DNA from: Artemia franciscana
Lineage: Eukaryota; Arthropoda; Branchiopoda; Anostraca; Artemiidae
Length of the DNA: 64,000 nt
Direction of reading: 5' to 3'
NCBI RefSeq assembly: GCF_032884065.1
Contig: NC_088873.1
Location: forward strand, 3,925,604-3,989,603
Below the pieces are notes generated by a model that saw only the letters and a list, made by a program, of their open reading frames with translations, ran no database searches and was not told the origin of the DNA. The translations under genes were made by a program, and so were the position numbers. Below are positions 1 through 11,291 of the stretch, piece by piece. Every line of letters begins with the position of its first letter. The first letter of the stretch is position 1.

Positions 1-72
1 GCTTACTAAATAATCAAAAATTATTAATAAAATCAGATGTGTTTTTTAACGTGGATTTTCTTATTTCTAATT
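1..72 (-). repeat. 82-bp tandem repeat unit, inverted orientation
   Basis: Read on the minus strand, this segment matches the unit of the plus-strand array at 224-745: a GAAATAAGAA block, a CCACGTT block, CATCTGATTTTATTAATAAT and a TATTTA-rich end, in the same order. It runs off the left window edge, so more inverted units may lie outside. The boundary with the following non-repetitive core is near 72. Confidence 0.7.
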
Positions 73-223
73 GCAGGGACGCTTAGTTAAACCAAGCGAA
101 CCTAGCATAAAAAACAGTTAACATAATGTAACCTAGGTAAAAAATTATGTTTACTGTGGGTACCTGGGTGCGGCAGGTTGGCTGCGGGAACCCTGGGTGT
201 GGCAAAATGGTAGCATTTCGGGT
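73..223. other. Non-repetitive core between inverted repeat arms
   Basis: About 150 bases separate the inverted unit from the direct array. The core is more GC-rich than its surroundings and has two related blocks (CTGGGTGCGGCAGG and CCTGGGTGTGGCA). It does not match the 82-bp unit. Its origin is unknown; it could be the centre of a larger inverted duplication. Confidence 0.5.
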
Positions 224-745
224 AGTAAAAAACACATCTTATATTATTAATAATATTTGAGTATTTAATAAACATCGGTTTATATAAAAAAATATGAACA
301 CACACGGTTGAAATACATCTAATTTTATGAATAATAGATGATTATTTAATAAACATGGGTTTTAGTTTCAGAATTAAGAACATCCATGTTTAAAATAAAT
401 CTGATTCTTTTAATAACTTCTGAGTATTTAATAAACGTGGGTTTTAGTTTTCAGAAATAAGAACATCCACGTTTAAAATACGTATGATTTTATTATAATG
501 TTTGAGTATTTAATAAACTTGGATTTTTGTTTTCAGAAATAAAGACATTTTCGTTTAAAATACATCTGATTTTATTAATAATATTTGAGTATCTAATAAA
601 CTTCGGTTTTAGTTTTCAGAAGTAAGAACACCCATAGTTAAAATTTATCTGATTTTATTTATAATTTTTGACTATTTAATAACTTGGGTTTTAGTTTTAA
701 GAAATAAGAACATCCTCATTTAAGAGAAAATCTAAGTCCAAATAA
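224..745 (+). repeat. 82-bp tandem repeat, about 6 units
   Basis: The block GAGTATTTAATAAAC or a close variant recurs at about 259, 340, 422, 504, 587 and 670, a spacing of 81-83 bases. Each is followed by a GGTTTTAGTTTTCAGAAATA-like block, a CATCC block and CATCTGATTTTATT. Units differ by substitutions and small indels, so the array is not recent. The last unit decays near 745. Confidence 0.85.
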
Positions 746-769
746 AAGTCCAAATAAATTCCAAAGTAA

Positions 770-876
770 TCAGTTTTGATAATCAATAATCAATAGCCAA
801 TAATCGACTACAAAAATCGATAATCAACAATCATTGTCAATAATCGATAATCAATATCCAATAATCAATAATCAGT
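770..876. repeat. Degenerate AATCAAT/AATCGAT short tandem repeat
   Basis: About 100 bases are made almost entirely of variants of ATAATCAATA and ATAATCGATA in head-to-tail order, with occasional interruptions. It is a low-complexity minisatellite with no coding potential. Confidence 0.75.
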
Positions 877-1362
877 GCTCAGGACCATTACATTACGAAA
901 AAATACCTGGCTGCTTGTAGTCATTACAATTTTTGAGATGAAAAAAAGTTTCATTAACCACCAGAAGACTATATCTGGCCAGCAAGCATCTTAAATCATT
1001 GTTTTCTGCATACTCTCGGATTGATGCCAAAAAAAGGTGCCCGAAAACAAATCAGTGATTGCATTTACCATATATCCAAATGAGAAATCGATTGCGCTAA
1101 TAGCTTGTTACGATGTAGTGACAATTGAAATCAGTTGGCTAGCATCCCATAAACAATACATTGATTGCTTAGAACGTATTTCTATGAATATAATATAATC
1201 AATGACTTGTTGGCTCAGTCGAGTAACGTGTCGTTCTTTTATCTCAGGAAATAATATGTCTCACGTTCGATTCACGCATCAGACATAAATTTCATAACAT
1301 CGTTCGAAAACTGCTTAGAAACTAAAAAATGTTCTTGGCTCAGTTGTTATCTCAAAGGACCA
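877..1362. other. No recognisable feature
   Basis: AT-rich sequence in which I see no coding exon, no repeat found elsewhere in the window and no RNA gene. Confidence 0.5.
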
Positions 1363-1690
1363 GATGTGGGGCTGTCACATAACATGAATGGTTACGCAAT
1401 ACCAGATACCGCATTATTATTAAAGTTATCAGAAAACTGCCAAGAAATTATCGGAAGTCGGATGTGGGCCCGATTATTTTTGTTGTATTGTTTCACCAAC
1501 AACATAAATGCATATGCAATATCAGATAATGCATCACTTGATATTCTCGGAAATATGCCAAGAAATTCTCGGAAATTATGATTTGGGCCCGCTTGTATTC
1601 GATGTATTGTTTCACCAACAACAAGAATGATTGTGCCATACTAGATACAGAATCATTCTTGAAATTCGCAAAATTCATGGAAATTGGTTT
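1363..1690 (+). repeat. Degenerate tandem repeat, 3 units of about 98-119 bases
   Basis: Units start at about 1363, 1461 and 1580 with GATGTGGG or GATTTGGG. The second and third share GGCCCG, then TGTATTGTTTCACCAACAAC. All three have an ATACCAGATA-like block followed by a CATTATT or CATTCTT block, and the first two end in CCAAGAAATT. Short open frames run across the units but differ from unit to unit, so I do not read them as genes. Confidence 0.65.
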
Positions 1691-1956
1691 ATATATTCTT
1701 GTAATGATGTCAAAAAATGTGTTAGCAACTCCAATAGTACACCGGAAAATGGGTGAACTTGACCTATTTTTTCTTGGGTTAGGACGGTTGAGATGTTGCA
1801 CTTTTGGATAAAAGTCTAAAAGCTTAGAGTAGTGCGTATATTTAGAGATATTTTCCTCGGGGAAAAAATTCCCTGACCATTTAAAATCAAGCGTACGCTT
1901 GAAACCGCAGCAAGGGCGCCATATTAAAATGTACGGAGGGGAAAAAAATTTTCCCT

Positions 1957-2026
1957 CCTGTGACATAGCGGATTTGCCTCTGCTTTCGCAATGCGAAGAC
2001 CAAGTTTCGATCCCAGGGGCAACAGG
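1957..2026 (+). other. Weak tRNA-like segment, possible SINE head
   Basis: A TAGCGGATTTG block resembles a pol III A box, and AGTTTCGATCCCA about 38 bases later resembles a B box. CCTGT at the left pairs with ACAGG at the right. A small TTCGC/GCGAA hairpin lies where an anticodon arm would be. The D and T arms do not fold convincingly. It could be an old tRNA-derived SINE or chance. Confidence 0.25.
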
Positions 2027-2029
2027 GCC

Positions 2030-3062
2030 GACGCAAGGGATTTTGCAGTCAAGAAACCTCGTTATTCGTAGAGTAGAGCCTACTAGATATATGTTCGTAT
2101 GAGCTCTCTCCCGACCACCACAGGGCCCTGCTTCTATGCGATCATTCTTGAGGAAAAACAAAACAAACATATAAAAACGCATCAGTGGCACCCTCCAAGT
2201 GGACAATGCAAAATTTAGTTATGTAGCCAAGGGGTACAGAAATGAATAGGGGCGTTTGCTGTCTTCCATAACTATGGAATCTTTGTTATTGCAGTTCATT
2301 TTTAACTCTGAAATTAAATTAATGGAGGTTGTAAATTGCGAAGCAGTATTAAAACCAGATTCTTACGCATGTACATGTCGCAGCAAGATTAAATAACCGA
2401 TAGTTAGATTAACTACCTAGGTTTTCGGTCAAAACCCGATGGATCACAAATTTTCGAAAGTTTTTAACCTAGATTTGTGATTCCCGAAGTTGGGTACAAG
2501 CCCCGCCGGTGAGGCATAGCAATATTTTGGCGAATCATGAGCAGGACGTGCAGCTTTTGGCTGACTATGCTTTAGAGTCTTAATTCCAAAAAAAGTTAAT
2601 GTAAATGATGTCAGATTAACATGCATTTAAAGAGCAAAAAAGATAGAAGGTAGTATTGCAATAGCACCAAGTACCACCAGGAGGGGAGGGAGGCATTAGG
2701 ATTTTGGAAATGTCTAGGTCGGGCATGACCCAAAATTCGTTGGGAACCACTGACCTAGATGAATTAAAATTTCAGAAACCGATTTAGAGCCAAATCAGGC
2801 TTATCCTAACCCCCATTAACCTACATCTGAAGAATCTACTTTTCATGCTCATTTCATATTTAGCGTGGTCCTGAAATGTAGCCACTCGGTATCGCCATTT
2901 TGGTCCATTAAGCATGCGCAGTGTTAAGCGTATACTCATGTATGGCGGGTAAAAAGAGATTGTGCCAATTGTACCAAACGTGTTTCAACAGTAGCGCGGA
3001 ATGGTCCTCGATTGGATAAAAGTGATCGCACTAAATCACTTTCAACTAATCAGAGATGTTTT
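2030..3062. other. No recognisable feature
   Basis: Single-copy-looking sequence of mixed composition. The only open frames are about 60 codons or shorter and have no convincing splice signals. Confidence 0.45.
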
Positions 3063-3067
3063 TCAGT

Positions 3068-3160
3068 GGCGTAAATTTACTGAAAGGGGAAGTGGTTCCC
3101 CTTTGAGTAAATTCCCCTGAAAATTCCCCTTTGGCGTAAATTCCCCTGAAAGGGGAAGTG
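3068..3160. repeat. 65-bp direct duplication with a perfect hairpin
   Basis: GGCGTAAATT followed by a CTGAAAGGGGAAGTGGT block occurs at 3068 and again at 3133. In the first copy AAAGGGGAA (3083-3091), loop GTGG and TTCCCCTTT (3096-3104) form a perfect 9-bp stem. Further AATTCCCC blocks between the copies add to the self-complementarity. No mobile element ends are visible. Confidence 0.75.
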
Positions 3161-3372
3161 GTATGCCTATAGTCAAAGCGTCACAGACAGACAATGAGAA
3201 ACTCTCTGGCTCGAGTAAATTCAGTCTTCTGCGCCACCATTGGTTCAAATTTGAGACTGTTGGTCTGGAATGTGAGAGGGATTAGTCAAATTTGAGACAA
3301 ATGTACAAAGTAGCGATACTGGGAAGCCAACGAGACTGTCAGACCTCGTTTGCCAGCCTGAGATAAATGAAA

Positions 3373-3634
3373 TTTGTTCTGTGGATGAAGGATGGCATAT
3401 TGCCGATTGTCCTTTTTGGCCAACCGTCTGGGGCTACACGGAAAGCATGTCGTCCTCCTCTGGGTTGGGAGGATGTCATAAATAAAGATCTAAAGAAAAT
3501 GGGAGCTTCCTGGGAGGATGTAAAGAGGGAGGCCTTGAATAGATTGGGTTGGAGAAGAAGCGTGCGTAGCTGTGTTGGCCTCAGGTGGCTTGGTGCTGCA
3601 GTAAGTTATTAGTAGTAGTAGTAGTAGTATTAAT
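3373..3634 (+). mobile_element. LINE 3' end, 5'-truncated copy with (TAG)n tail
   Basis: The translation contains GWEDVINKDLK, ALNRLGWRRSVRSC and GLRWLGAAVSY and then stops, followed directly by (TAG)n. The same C-terminal block ends the longer reverse transcriptase copy at 23168-24683. It is the last ~80 codons of the retrotransposon protein plus its short tail. The 5' junction near 3373 lacks the upstream RWLGHVLRM block. I found no clear target-site duplication. Confidence 0.85.
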
Positions 3635-3692
3635 CTTAAATTTAACCTTTACATGTTAAGCCTACAGGGTTTTCTTTTCCTTTTCCTTTTAG

Positions 3693-3832
3693 CAGACATT
3701 CGGTTTCCGTTGATAAAGGTTGATCTTTACTTGCCTTTCATTACCAAGAATGGTTTGATAATTGATTTATGCCAATCAAATCAATTTGACTCGCAAAATC
3801 CAGCTTTCAAATTAATTACAATGATTATATAA
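3693..3832 (+). CDS. Weak candidate coding exon (unrecognised)
   Basis: A pyrimidine run ends in TTTTAG at 3692. It is followed by 45 open codons from 3695 to a TAA at 3830, with peptide starting DIRFPLIKVDLYLPF and a mixed, protein-like composition. I do not recognise the peptide. An open frame of this length after an acceptor-like site is expected a few times by chance in sequence of this composition, so this is only a pointer. No polyadenylation signal pairs with it convincingly. Confidence 0.15.
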
Positions 3833-3966
3833 CGATTAAATAACAATACTTCATAGAGAATATAAATAAGTCCCAATATTCTTCTAAATTATATGAGTAT
3901 TTGTTCTTTTAGGACTTGATGACTTAGTACCAGAAGAGCACAAAACATTCACAACAAAATTTTAAT

Positions 3967-4513
3967 CGTCAGTCGGGTATCAAAAGGTCGTATCTCCGTA
4001 TTTTCAACGTAACACCCTAAATTAGGTATCATTTTCTCAGACAACACTGCCTTTCTAAGACTAACAAATAAATGTTCAAATGGGGATAAGTCCATTTATT
4101 TAGACAGTGAAAACAGGTACAAAAGTCTAAATATTTTAATCACATATACAGTGCTCGTCATCAGTAGAGATACTACTGATATTTGTAGAGATGACAATCA
4201 CTGTATATGTGATCGAAATATTTAGATTATTGTGCTTATTTTCATATCTAAAAATGGATTTATCCCCATTTGAACGTTTTTTTTTCTTATCTCCATAATT
4301 GTAAATTTTCATAAAGAGCAAATAAAAACCTCATAAATTTGTTATTTCCTCTCCGATAGCCATAAAAGACAATGAATTGATATGCAAAATCAAAGCAATA
4401 TATCTAAAATCAAAGTCACCAAAGGTAAAATAAAAAGTTGTCAGGTTTTTTGTTTGCTCTTCTGAAAATTTTTAATTATGGAGATATGACCTTTTGATAC
4501 CCGACTGACGTAA
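3967..4513. mobile_element. Foldback element with nested inverted repeats
   Basis: The ends are inverted copies: CGTCAGTCGGGTATCAAAAG at 3967 and its complement ending at 4513, continuing imperfectly through TATCTCC. Inside is a second inverted pair, about 4073-4153 and 4199-4281, each starting GTTCAAATGGGGATAA and running to CACATATACAGTG at the centre. TAAT flanks both sides, a possible 4-bp target duplication. There is no coding frame, so it is non-autonomous. The superfamily is not identifiable. Confidence 0.75.
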
Positions 4514-5481
4514 TATAATGTAAAAGATCATATCCGTGTTGTAGAGTTTCACAATAAAAACAATAGATTTAGAGAAAAATATTGACAAAGCAGCTAAAAA
4601 TTGGTCACCATGAAAAATCAAAAAGGTGTAGTTCTTTGTGTTCACTTTCGGGCTTCAGATGACAGTGAAAGAGAATTTATTTTCTCGATATTTTTTCCCT
4701 GAAACACTCCGTTAGTTGGTTTTCATTCAGAAAGAAAACAATAAAATGAATTTATATTTTAGGGTTTAAATTATTACATAGTTGCATTTATAAGATTTTA
4801 CTTCAGGAATGACGTGATTTGTATTGATTTTTATATTGCATGTCCATTCTTAAAATAAAATTACTTCCTAAATATTTTTTTGCCCAGAGGTATTTTGTCA
4901 ATTGGTTTTATTCAGAAAAAAACCATTAAAATAAATTTTTGTATTTTCAGAGCTGGTAAATCTATATATTGTTCAAAAACAATATTAAAGCAAACGTAAA
5001 ATAAATATAAAACAAAATTCAAAAGGATCTTAAACTCATATATGTACTAGTCTGTAATAGACTCCTCTAACTAATTTGTTTAATTAAATCATTTTCTTGA
5101 TTTGTTGCAGCTGACACAATTATTCTGTTTCATTAAAAAAAAGCGCATGACAGACATATGGCGTAAATTAAATAGAAACTTTGCATAACAATGAAAATGT
5201 CAACGAAGACAAAAAGATGGCATAGTAGATAATTAGACTAAAAACAAAAGATAAGAATTTGTAACAATAGAAAACTAACACGAAAAATAAGCAAAAAATG
5301 AGTGGAAAATTTGAAGCAAAGATTAGGGTTTAACCCAGTTGTGATGAATCCTGTTCGTCAAGGTTTTTCTTTCTAAAGCAAATTTTACTATTTTCAAATT
5401 AATTTCAAAGGCAATTTGTTGGTGTCAGAAATAACGTTCAAAATCCAAAAATCCGAACGGAAAATAATTACTTGACTGACT
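4514..5481. other. AT-rich, only a weak direct repeat
   Basis: Two related ~70-base stretches (about 4700-4765 and 4885-4955) share TTGGTTTTcATTCAGAAA-type sequence. Otherwise I see nothing: no open frame of note and no element ends. Confidence 0.4.
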
Positions 5482-5575
5482 ACTACTACTAACAAGTCAC
5501 TGTAGCATCGATCCACTGGAGGCAAACGCAGCCACGCACGCGCCTCATCCATGCCACTCTTCAAAGATAGAGTCT
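5482..5575 (-). mobile_element. Short LINE 3' end fragment
   Basis: On the minus strand this aligns with the extreme 3' end of the LINE family seen at 3373 and 23168: the tail (TACTACTACTA on the plus strand), then complements of the GLRWLG and RRSVRSC codons. Only about 95 bases remain, which fits strong 5' truncation. It is more diverged than the other copies. Confidence 0.65.
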
Positions 5576-5584
5576 TTATCCAGT

Positions 5585-7060
5585 GCCAGATCTAGTTCCG
5601 GGTGGGTAGGGGGTAGCTGCTCCCAATCAGATTTTCCGACATAAAATTCCTCTTATTAATATTTCTAGACTCCTATTAAGGTACCCCCCCCCCCGATTGT
5701 AATGCATAAAACTCCTAGTATCTTTACCCACTCCCATGAAGTTCTAATTTTCTTCAAATCCTTTATTATCATATTTGCACCAATGTTTGTTGCTGTTATC
5801 GCCATTCTCAAGAAAGATATTCACAAGAACAAGAGTTAAGAGCTCATATGGCACTTGTGACGAGGCAAGAAGAGCTAAGAGCAAAAGTTCTAATAATCAA
5901 TAGATTGATTTAAAAGGAAAATCAGAGGCTTAATGCCGGTCAGGATTTAAAATAAGAGCTCTAAGTCACGATTTACTTCTAAATATCAAAATTCATTAAG
6001 ATCCGATCACCCACGCGTAAGTTATAAATACCTCATTTTTTCTAATTTTTCCTGTCCCTTTAGCCCCCAGATGGTCGGATCTGGGAAAACGACTTTATCA
6101 ACTCATTTTGTGCAGGTCCCTGACACGCCCACCAACTTTCATCGTCCTAGGACGTCCAGAAGCACCAAACTCGCCCAATCACTGAACGCCTCCCCCCAAC
6201 TCCCCCAAAGAGAGCGAATCCGGTACGGTTATGTCAATCACGTATCAAGGACATTTGCTTATCCTATCCATCCACCAAGCTTCATCCCGATTCCTCCACT
6301 CCAAGTGTTTTCCAAGATTTCCCCCTCCAACTCCCCCTAATGTCAAAAGATCTTGTCGGGATTTGAAATAAGAGCTCTGAGACATGAATTCCTTCTAAAT
6401 ATCAAACTTAATTAAGATCCGATCACCTATTCGTAAGATAAAAATACCCCAATTTTCACGTTTTCCAAGAATTCCGGTTTCCCCCTCCAACTCCCCCCAA
6501 TGTCACAGGATCTGGCCGGAATTTAAAATTAGAGCTTTAATGCACAATATCCTTCTAAATATCACATTTCATTAAGATCTGGTCCCCATTTCGTAAGTTA
6601 CAAATACCTCACTTTTCCAAATAACCCCCCCCCAACTCCACCAAAGAGAGCAGATCCGGTCCGGTTATGTCAGTCACGTATCTTAGACAGGTTTTTATTC
6701 TTCCCATCCATTTTCATCCTGATCTCTCCGTTTTAAGTATTTTCCAAGATTTCCGGTCCCCCCAACTGCCCCCTTCACTGACGCTGGATCCGGTTGAGAT
6801 TTAAAATAAGAGTTCTGAGTTACAAGGTCCTTCTAAATATGAAGTTTCATGAAGATCCGATCACTCCTTCGTAAGTTAAAAATACGTCATTTTTTTCAAT
6901 TTTTCAGAATTAACCCCCCCCCCAATAGAGCGGATCCGTTCCAACTATGTAAATCACATATCTAAGACTTCTGCTTATTTTTACCACCAAGTTTCATCCT
7001 GTTCCCTCCAATCTAAGCGTTTTCCATGATTTTAGATTCCTCCAAACTCCAAACTTCGTT
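5585..7060 (+). mobile_element. Non-autonomous element with internal ~280-bp repeats
   Basis: A repeated unit contains, in order: TTTCATCC(C/T)GATC, a TTTTCCAAGATTTCCGG block, CTCCAACTCCCCC, GGATTTAAAATAAGAGCT, CCTTCTAAATAT, TTCGTAAGTTA with CCTCATTTTT, a run of C, then AGAGCGGATCCG and GTATC. TTCCAAGA or a variant recurs near 6310, 6460, 6740 and 7020, so two units are about 280 bases and one is internally deleted. AGAGCTCATATGGCACTTGTGACG upstream (5849-5872) is shared with the copy at 45785. There is no transposase frame. Interrupted elements with internal minisatellites occur among Helitron-related families, but that assignment is inference. Confidence 0.65.
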
Positions 7061-7810
7061 AATACCAAGTGCTAGAAAAACCCAGCCTGAAGAAATACCA
7101 AGAACGATTATAATTGTTAAAAACCGTTAATATTCACCAATTAGGGCAATTATTCCTCCCTAGATATTTGGCCTCGTCCCTAGATAATTATATCTTTTTG
7201 TATTTTCAATGAAAAAATGGGTACCCTGGATTTTTGACATTTTCTTCATTGGAGAAAAAAACAGAAAAAAAAAATCTTTCTCCTCTCCCACACGGTGTAC
7301 ATGATTTTTGGAAGAGAATAACCCTTCAGATGAGATTAAAAAAAAGACGAACGAACATTCATAAAAAAAAATGAATAGCGTAAAAATTTATTTGAAAATT
7401 GTATGTGAGGGAGGGTGCCAAGACCATTTCCAGAGGGCGAGGAGATATAGGTTTGACCCCCCCCCCCTCTGAAATATTTTCCCATTCGTAAAAACGTGAC
7501 AAAAAAGAATATAAACAAATTTGTTATGCGTTTTTAAAGTCTTTATTGTTCACCCCCCCCCAAAGAAAAATCATTGTGAACAAAAGTTTATTGTTCCAAA
7601 TTTAGGGGGTATTTTGTTATTCAAAATAGAACACCAGTCGTTGTTTCAATGAAAATACCAAAAAAGGTTTTTTTTATAAATCTAGAGGGTGACAGCATAA
7701 AAATATTGCGGGGACCAAGTCCCCCCTCCAATTGACTAATTCTATGAAAAACACTTATAATACTCAGAATATAGATGGTTGAGTTTAAAACATATCTTTA
7801 ACGAGTCATT
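7061..7810. other. Repeat fragments, no gene
   Basis: About 7440-7565 carries TCGTAAAAACGTGAC, AATATAAACAAATTTGTTATG and flanking C-runs, matching the dispersed short family at 12510, 26146, 26684 and 40168. About 7600-7740 (TTTCAATGAAAATACCAAAA and a CCAAGTCCCCCCTCCAATTG stretch) resembles 15110-15250 and, weakly, 21330-21450. No coding exon is visible. Confidence 0.5.
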
Positions 7811-9508
7811 AAATAGAAAAAACAAGTTTTTTCAACTGAAAGTAAGGAGCGACATTAAAACTTAAAACAAACAGAAATTACTTCGTATATGAAAGGGGCT
7901 GCTTCCTCATCAACGCCCCGCTCTTTACGCTATAGTTTGACTCTTTCTCTCAACTCTTCTTTTTAAAACAGTAAAAAACTTTAGCGTAAAGAGCGGGGCG
8001 TTGATGAGGAAGCGGCCCTTTCATATACGAGGTAATTTCTGTTCGTTTTAAGTTTTAATGTCGCTCCTTACTTTCAGTTGAAAAAACTTGTTTTTTTTAT
8101 TTAATTTCTGAACGTTTTTGAATCAATGCATGTTTTGATTTTGGCTCTCCGCAGAGAAATAATTAAAACGAAATTTGCATTTTTTTTTTTTTTGGCTAAA
8201 TGGCTTTCTCATAATTTTGATCGAATGATTTTGAGAAAAAAGAGCGGGGGAGGAAGCCTAGTTGCCCTCCAATTTTTTGGTTAATAAAAAAGGCAACTAG
8301 AAACTTTTAATTTTTTACGAATCTTTTTATTAGTAAAAGATATACGTAACTTATAAACTAGCTTATGTAAAGAATTTTTTATTCTCATGTTTTTATTACA
8401 CATATGAGAGGGTTCGCCCCCTCGTCAGTACCTCTCTCTTTACACTAAATCTTAAATTTTGGCCCAATTCATTAAGAATGACCCCTGAATAACAAAAGCC
8501 GTAGAATAAATAGTTGACATTAGTAAAAATACTTTAGCGTAAAGAGCGAGGTATTAGGAGGAGGTGAGCCCCTCATATGGGTAATAATTTCTGTTCGTTT
8601 TAAGTTTTAATGCTGCTCCTTACTTCCAGCTGAAAAAAACTTTTTCATATTAATTTTTTCATTGTTTTTTTTTTAATAATGCTAGTAAATCCTGCGCTCC
8701 CTTCATGGAAATTTTCTTCCCCCATGAAAAATTCCTCAATGGAAAGTTCCCCCAGTATATCCCCCTCTTTTCAACCCCTCCCCCAACCCAAAAATCCTCC
8801 TGAAAACACCTGTACACTTCCCAATAACCATTACTATATGTAAGCACTGGTCAAAGTTTGTAACTTGTAGCCCCTCCCACGGGGACTGTGGAGGAGAAAG
8901 TCGTCCCCAAAGACATAGTTATAAGGTTTTTCGACTACGCTGAATAAAATGGCTATCTCAGAATTTTGATCCGTTGACTTCGGGAAAATAATTAGCGTGG
9001 GAGGGGGCCTAGGTGCCCTCCAATTTTTTTGGTCACTTAAAAAGGGCACTAGAACTTTTCATTTTCGTTAGAATGAGCCCTCTCGCAACATTCTAGGACA
9101 ACTGGGTCGATACAATCACCCCTGGGAAAAAAAACAAAAACAAACAAATAAACACGCATCCGTGATCTGCCTTCTGGCAAGAAATACAAAGTTCCACATT
9201 TTTGTAGATAGGAGCTTGAAACTTCTACAGTAGGGTTCTCTGATACGCTGATGGTGTAATTTTCGTTAAGATTCTATGACTTTTAGGGGGTGTTTCCCCC
9301 TATTTTCTAAAATAACACAAATTTTCTCAGGCTCGTAACTTTTGGTTCGTAAGACTAAACTTGATGAAACTTATATATTTAAAATCAGCATTAAAATGCA
9401 ATTCTTTTGATGTAGCTATTGGTATCAAAATTCCATTTTTTAGAGTTTTGGTTTCTATTGAGCCGGGTCGCTCCTTACTACAGTTCGTTACCACGAACTG
9501 TTTGATAA
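7811..9508 (+). mobile_element. Palindromic composite element, copy 1 (near full length)
   Basis: Arms of about 125 bases at 7811-7935 and 7979-8104 are inverted copies around a 43-base loop. They begin ACAAGTTTTTTCAACTGAAA and end next to the loop in CGCTCTTTACGC. A ~300-base spacer leads to a second, shorter inverted pair (about 8394-8450 and 8531-8587). A ~900-base tail follows and ends with the hairpin CAGTTCGT-TACC-ACGAACTG (9481-9500) and TTTGAT. The same order occurs at 13224-14961. There is no transposase frame. Open frames of about 60-100 codons inside it are not conserved. Confidence 0.8.
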
Positions 9509-10208
<700 letters not shown>

Positions 10209-10488
10209 AAAAAACATATTTAATAAACATCACCAGGAAATATAAGGTCACCAACCCTTCCATGGCCATAGAGAGAAGAATCTCCAAATTCAGTACCAAT
10301 GTTTTAAGAGCCAACCACCCCTGGACTAGTGTTATTTTATAATATTTGTAGTTGAAGTGTATTTAAATTTTTGTGCTTTTCTTTCTTTTTCTTTTATATA
10401 CTCCGTCTTTTCCGTTTTTGACGGGTAATAAATTAATAATAATATATAAAATATTAAAAAACATATAATAAAAACATATATAATACAA

Positions 10489-10611
<123 letters not shown>

Positions 10612-11137
10612 TAAAATATCGAATTTAAATAAAAAAATAAAAAAATTTAATAAATTTAAATAAAAAATATTAAATACTATATATATTAAAAAAGAAAAAA
10701 AATCGAGATTGTTTTTCTGATTACTAAAAAAATATTCAACTGTATATGTTTATATTGTACTGCAAATGCAGTTATGCATTTTTTGGTTATAACAATATCA
10801 AATCAAAAAAACAAAACATAAACGCTGGTGAAAATTCAGTCAAACAATAGGTCAAAAACGTACAGAACGAAACAACTGAAGAAGATGTAGCTTTCCTTTG
10901 AAAGCGTAGCTGTTTTTGGAAAGCAACAGATTCTTAGGCTAATTTTGCTTATTATTTATCTTCACGGTTGAACGTGGCAACACTGAAAAAAATATGGTAC
11001 AGTCGTAAAAACCCCATAATTTTGAAACAAATTAAAAGAGGAACGTTAGAAATTTATGGTCTTCGGATATAAACAGACCTAGGATAAGCCTAGAGGACAA
11101 AAAATGTTATTTTAATGTTATTGGTACTTACAGGTAA
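10612..11137. other. AT-rich, no recognisable feature
   Basis: The first ~80 bases are A-rich low complexity. The rest looks single-copy, without exon or element ends. Confidence 0.4.
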
Positions 11138-11291
11138 TGCCGTACTTAGGAGGGGAGGCTAGGTGGTTTGAAACCGTTTCCGCCATGACATTTTTGTCCG
11201 ACTTGTAAAAATGAAACAAAAATACTTATAAATGATTTTGATGCATTTTTTTGTGCCCCCTCCCCGAACAAAAACTCTGGATATGGCCTCG
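11138..11291 (+). mobile_element. Dispersed short family member (GGCCGTATCC-type ends)
   Basis: It shares an order of blocks with 26146-26329, 26684-26873 and 40168-40356: a GGGG-rich start with GGTTTGAA, TTTGTCCGACT, GTAAAAATGAAACAAAAAT, a TTTTGATGC block, a C-rich stretch with CCCCTCCCC, and CTGGATATGGCCT at the end. The left end is degenerate here (AATGCCGTACTTAGG). Confidence 0.55.

Noticed and set aside
1493..2206. 237-codon minus-strand open frame
   Set aside because: Its sequence runs through the degenerate ~110-base tandem repeats and unrelated neighbouring sequence. It has no recognisable motif, and the repeat units are not kept in a common frame.
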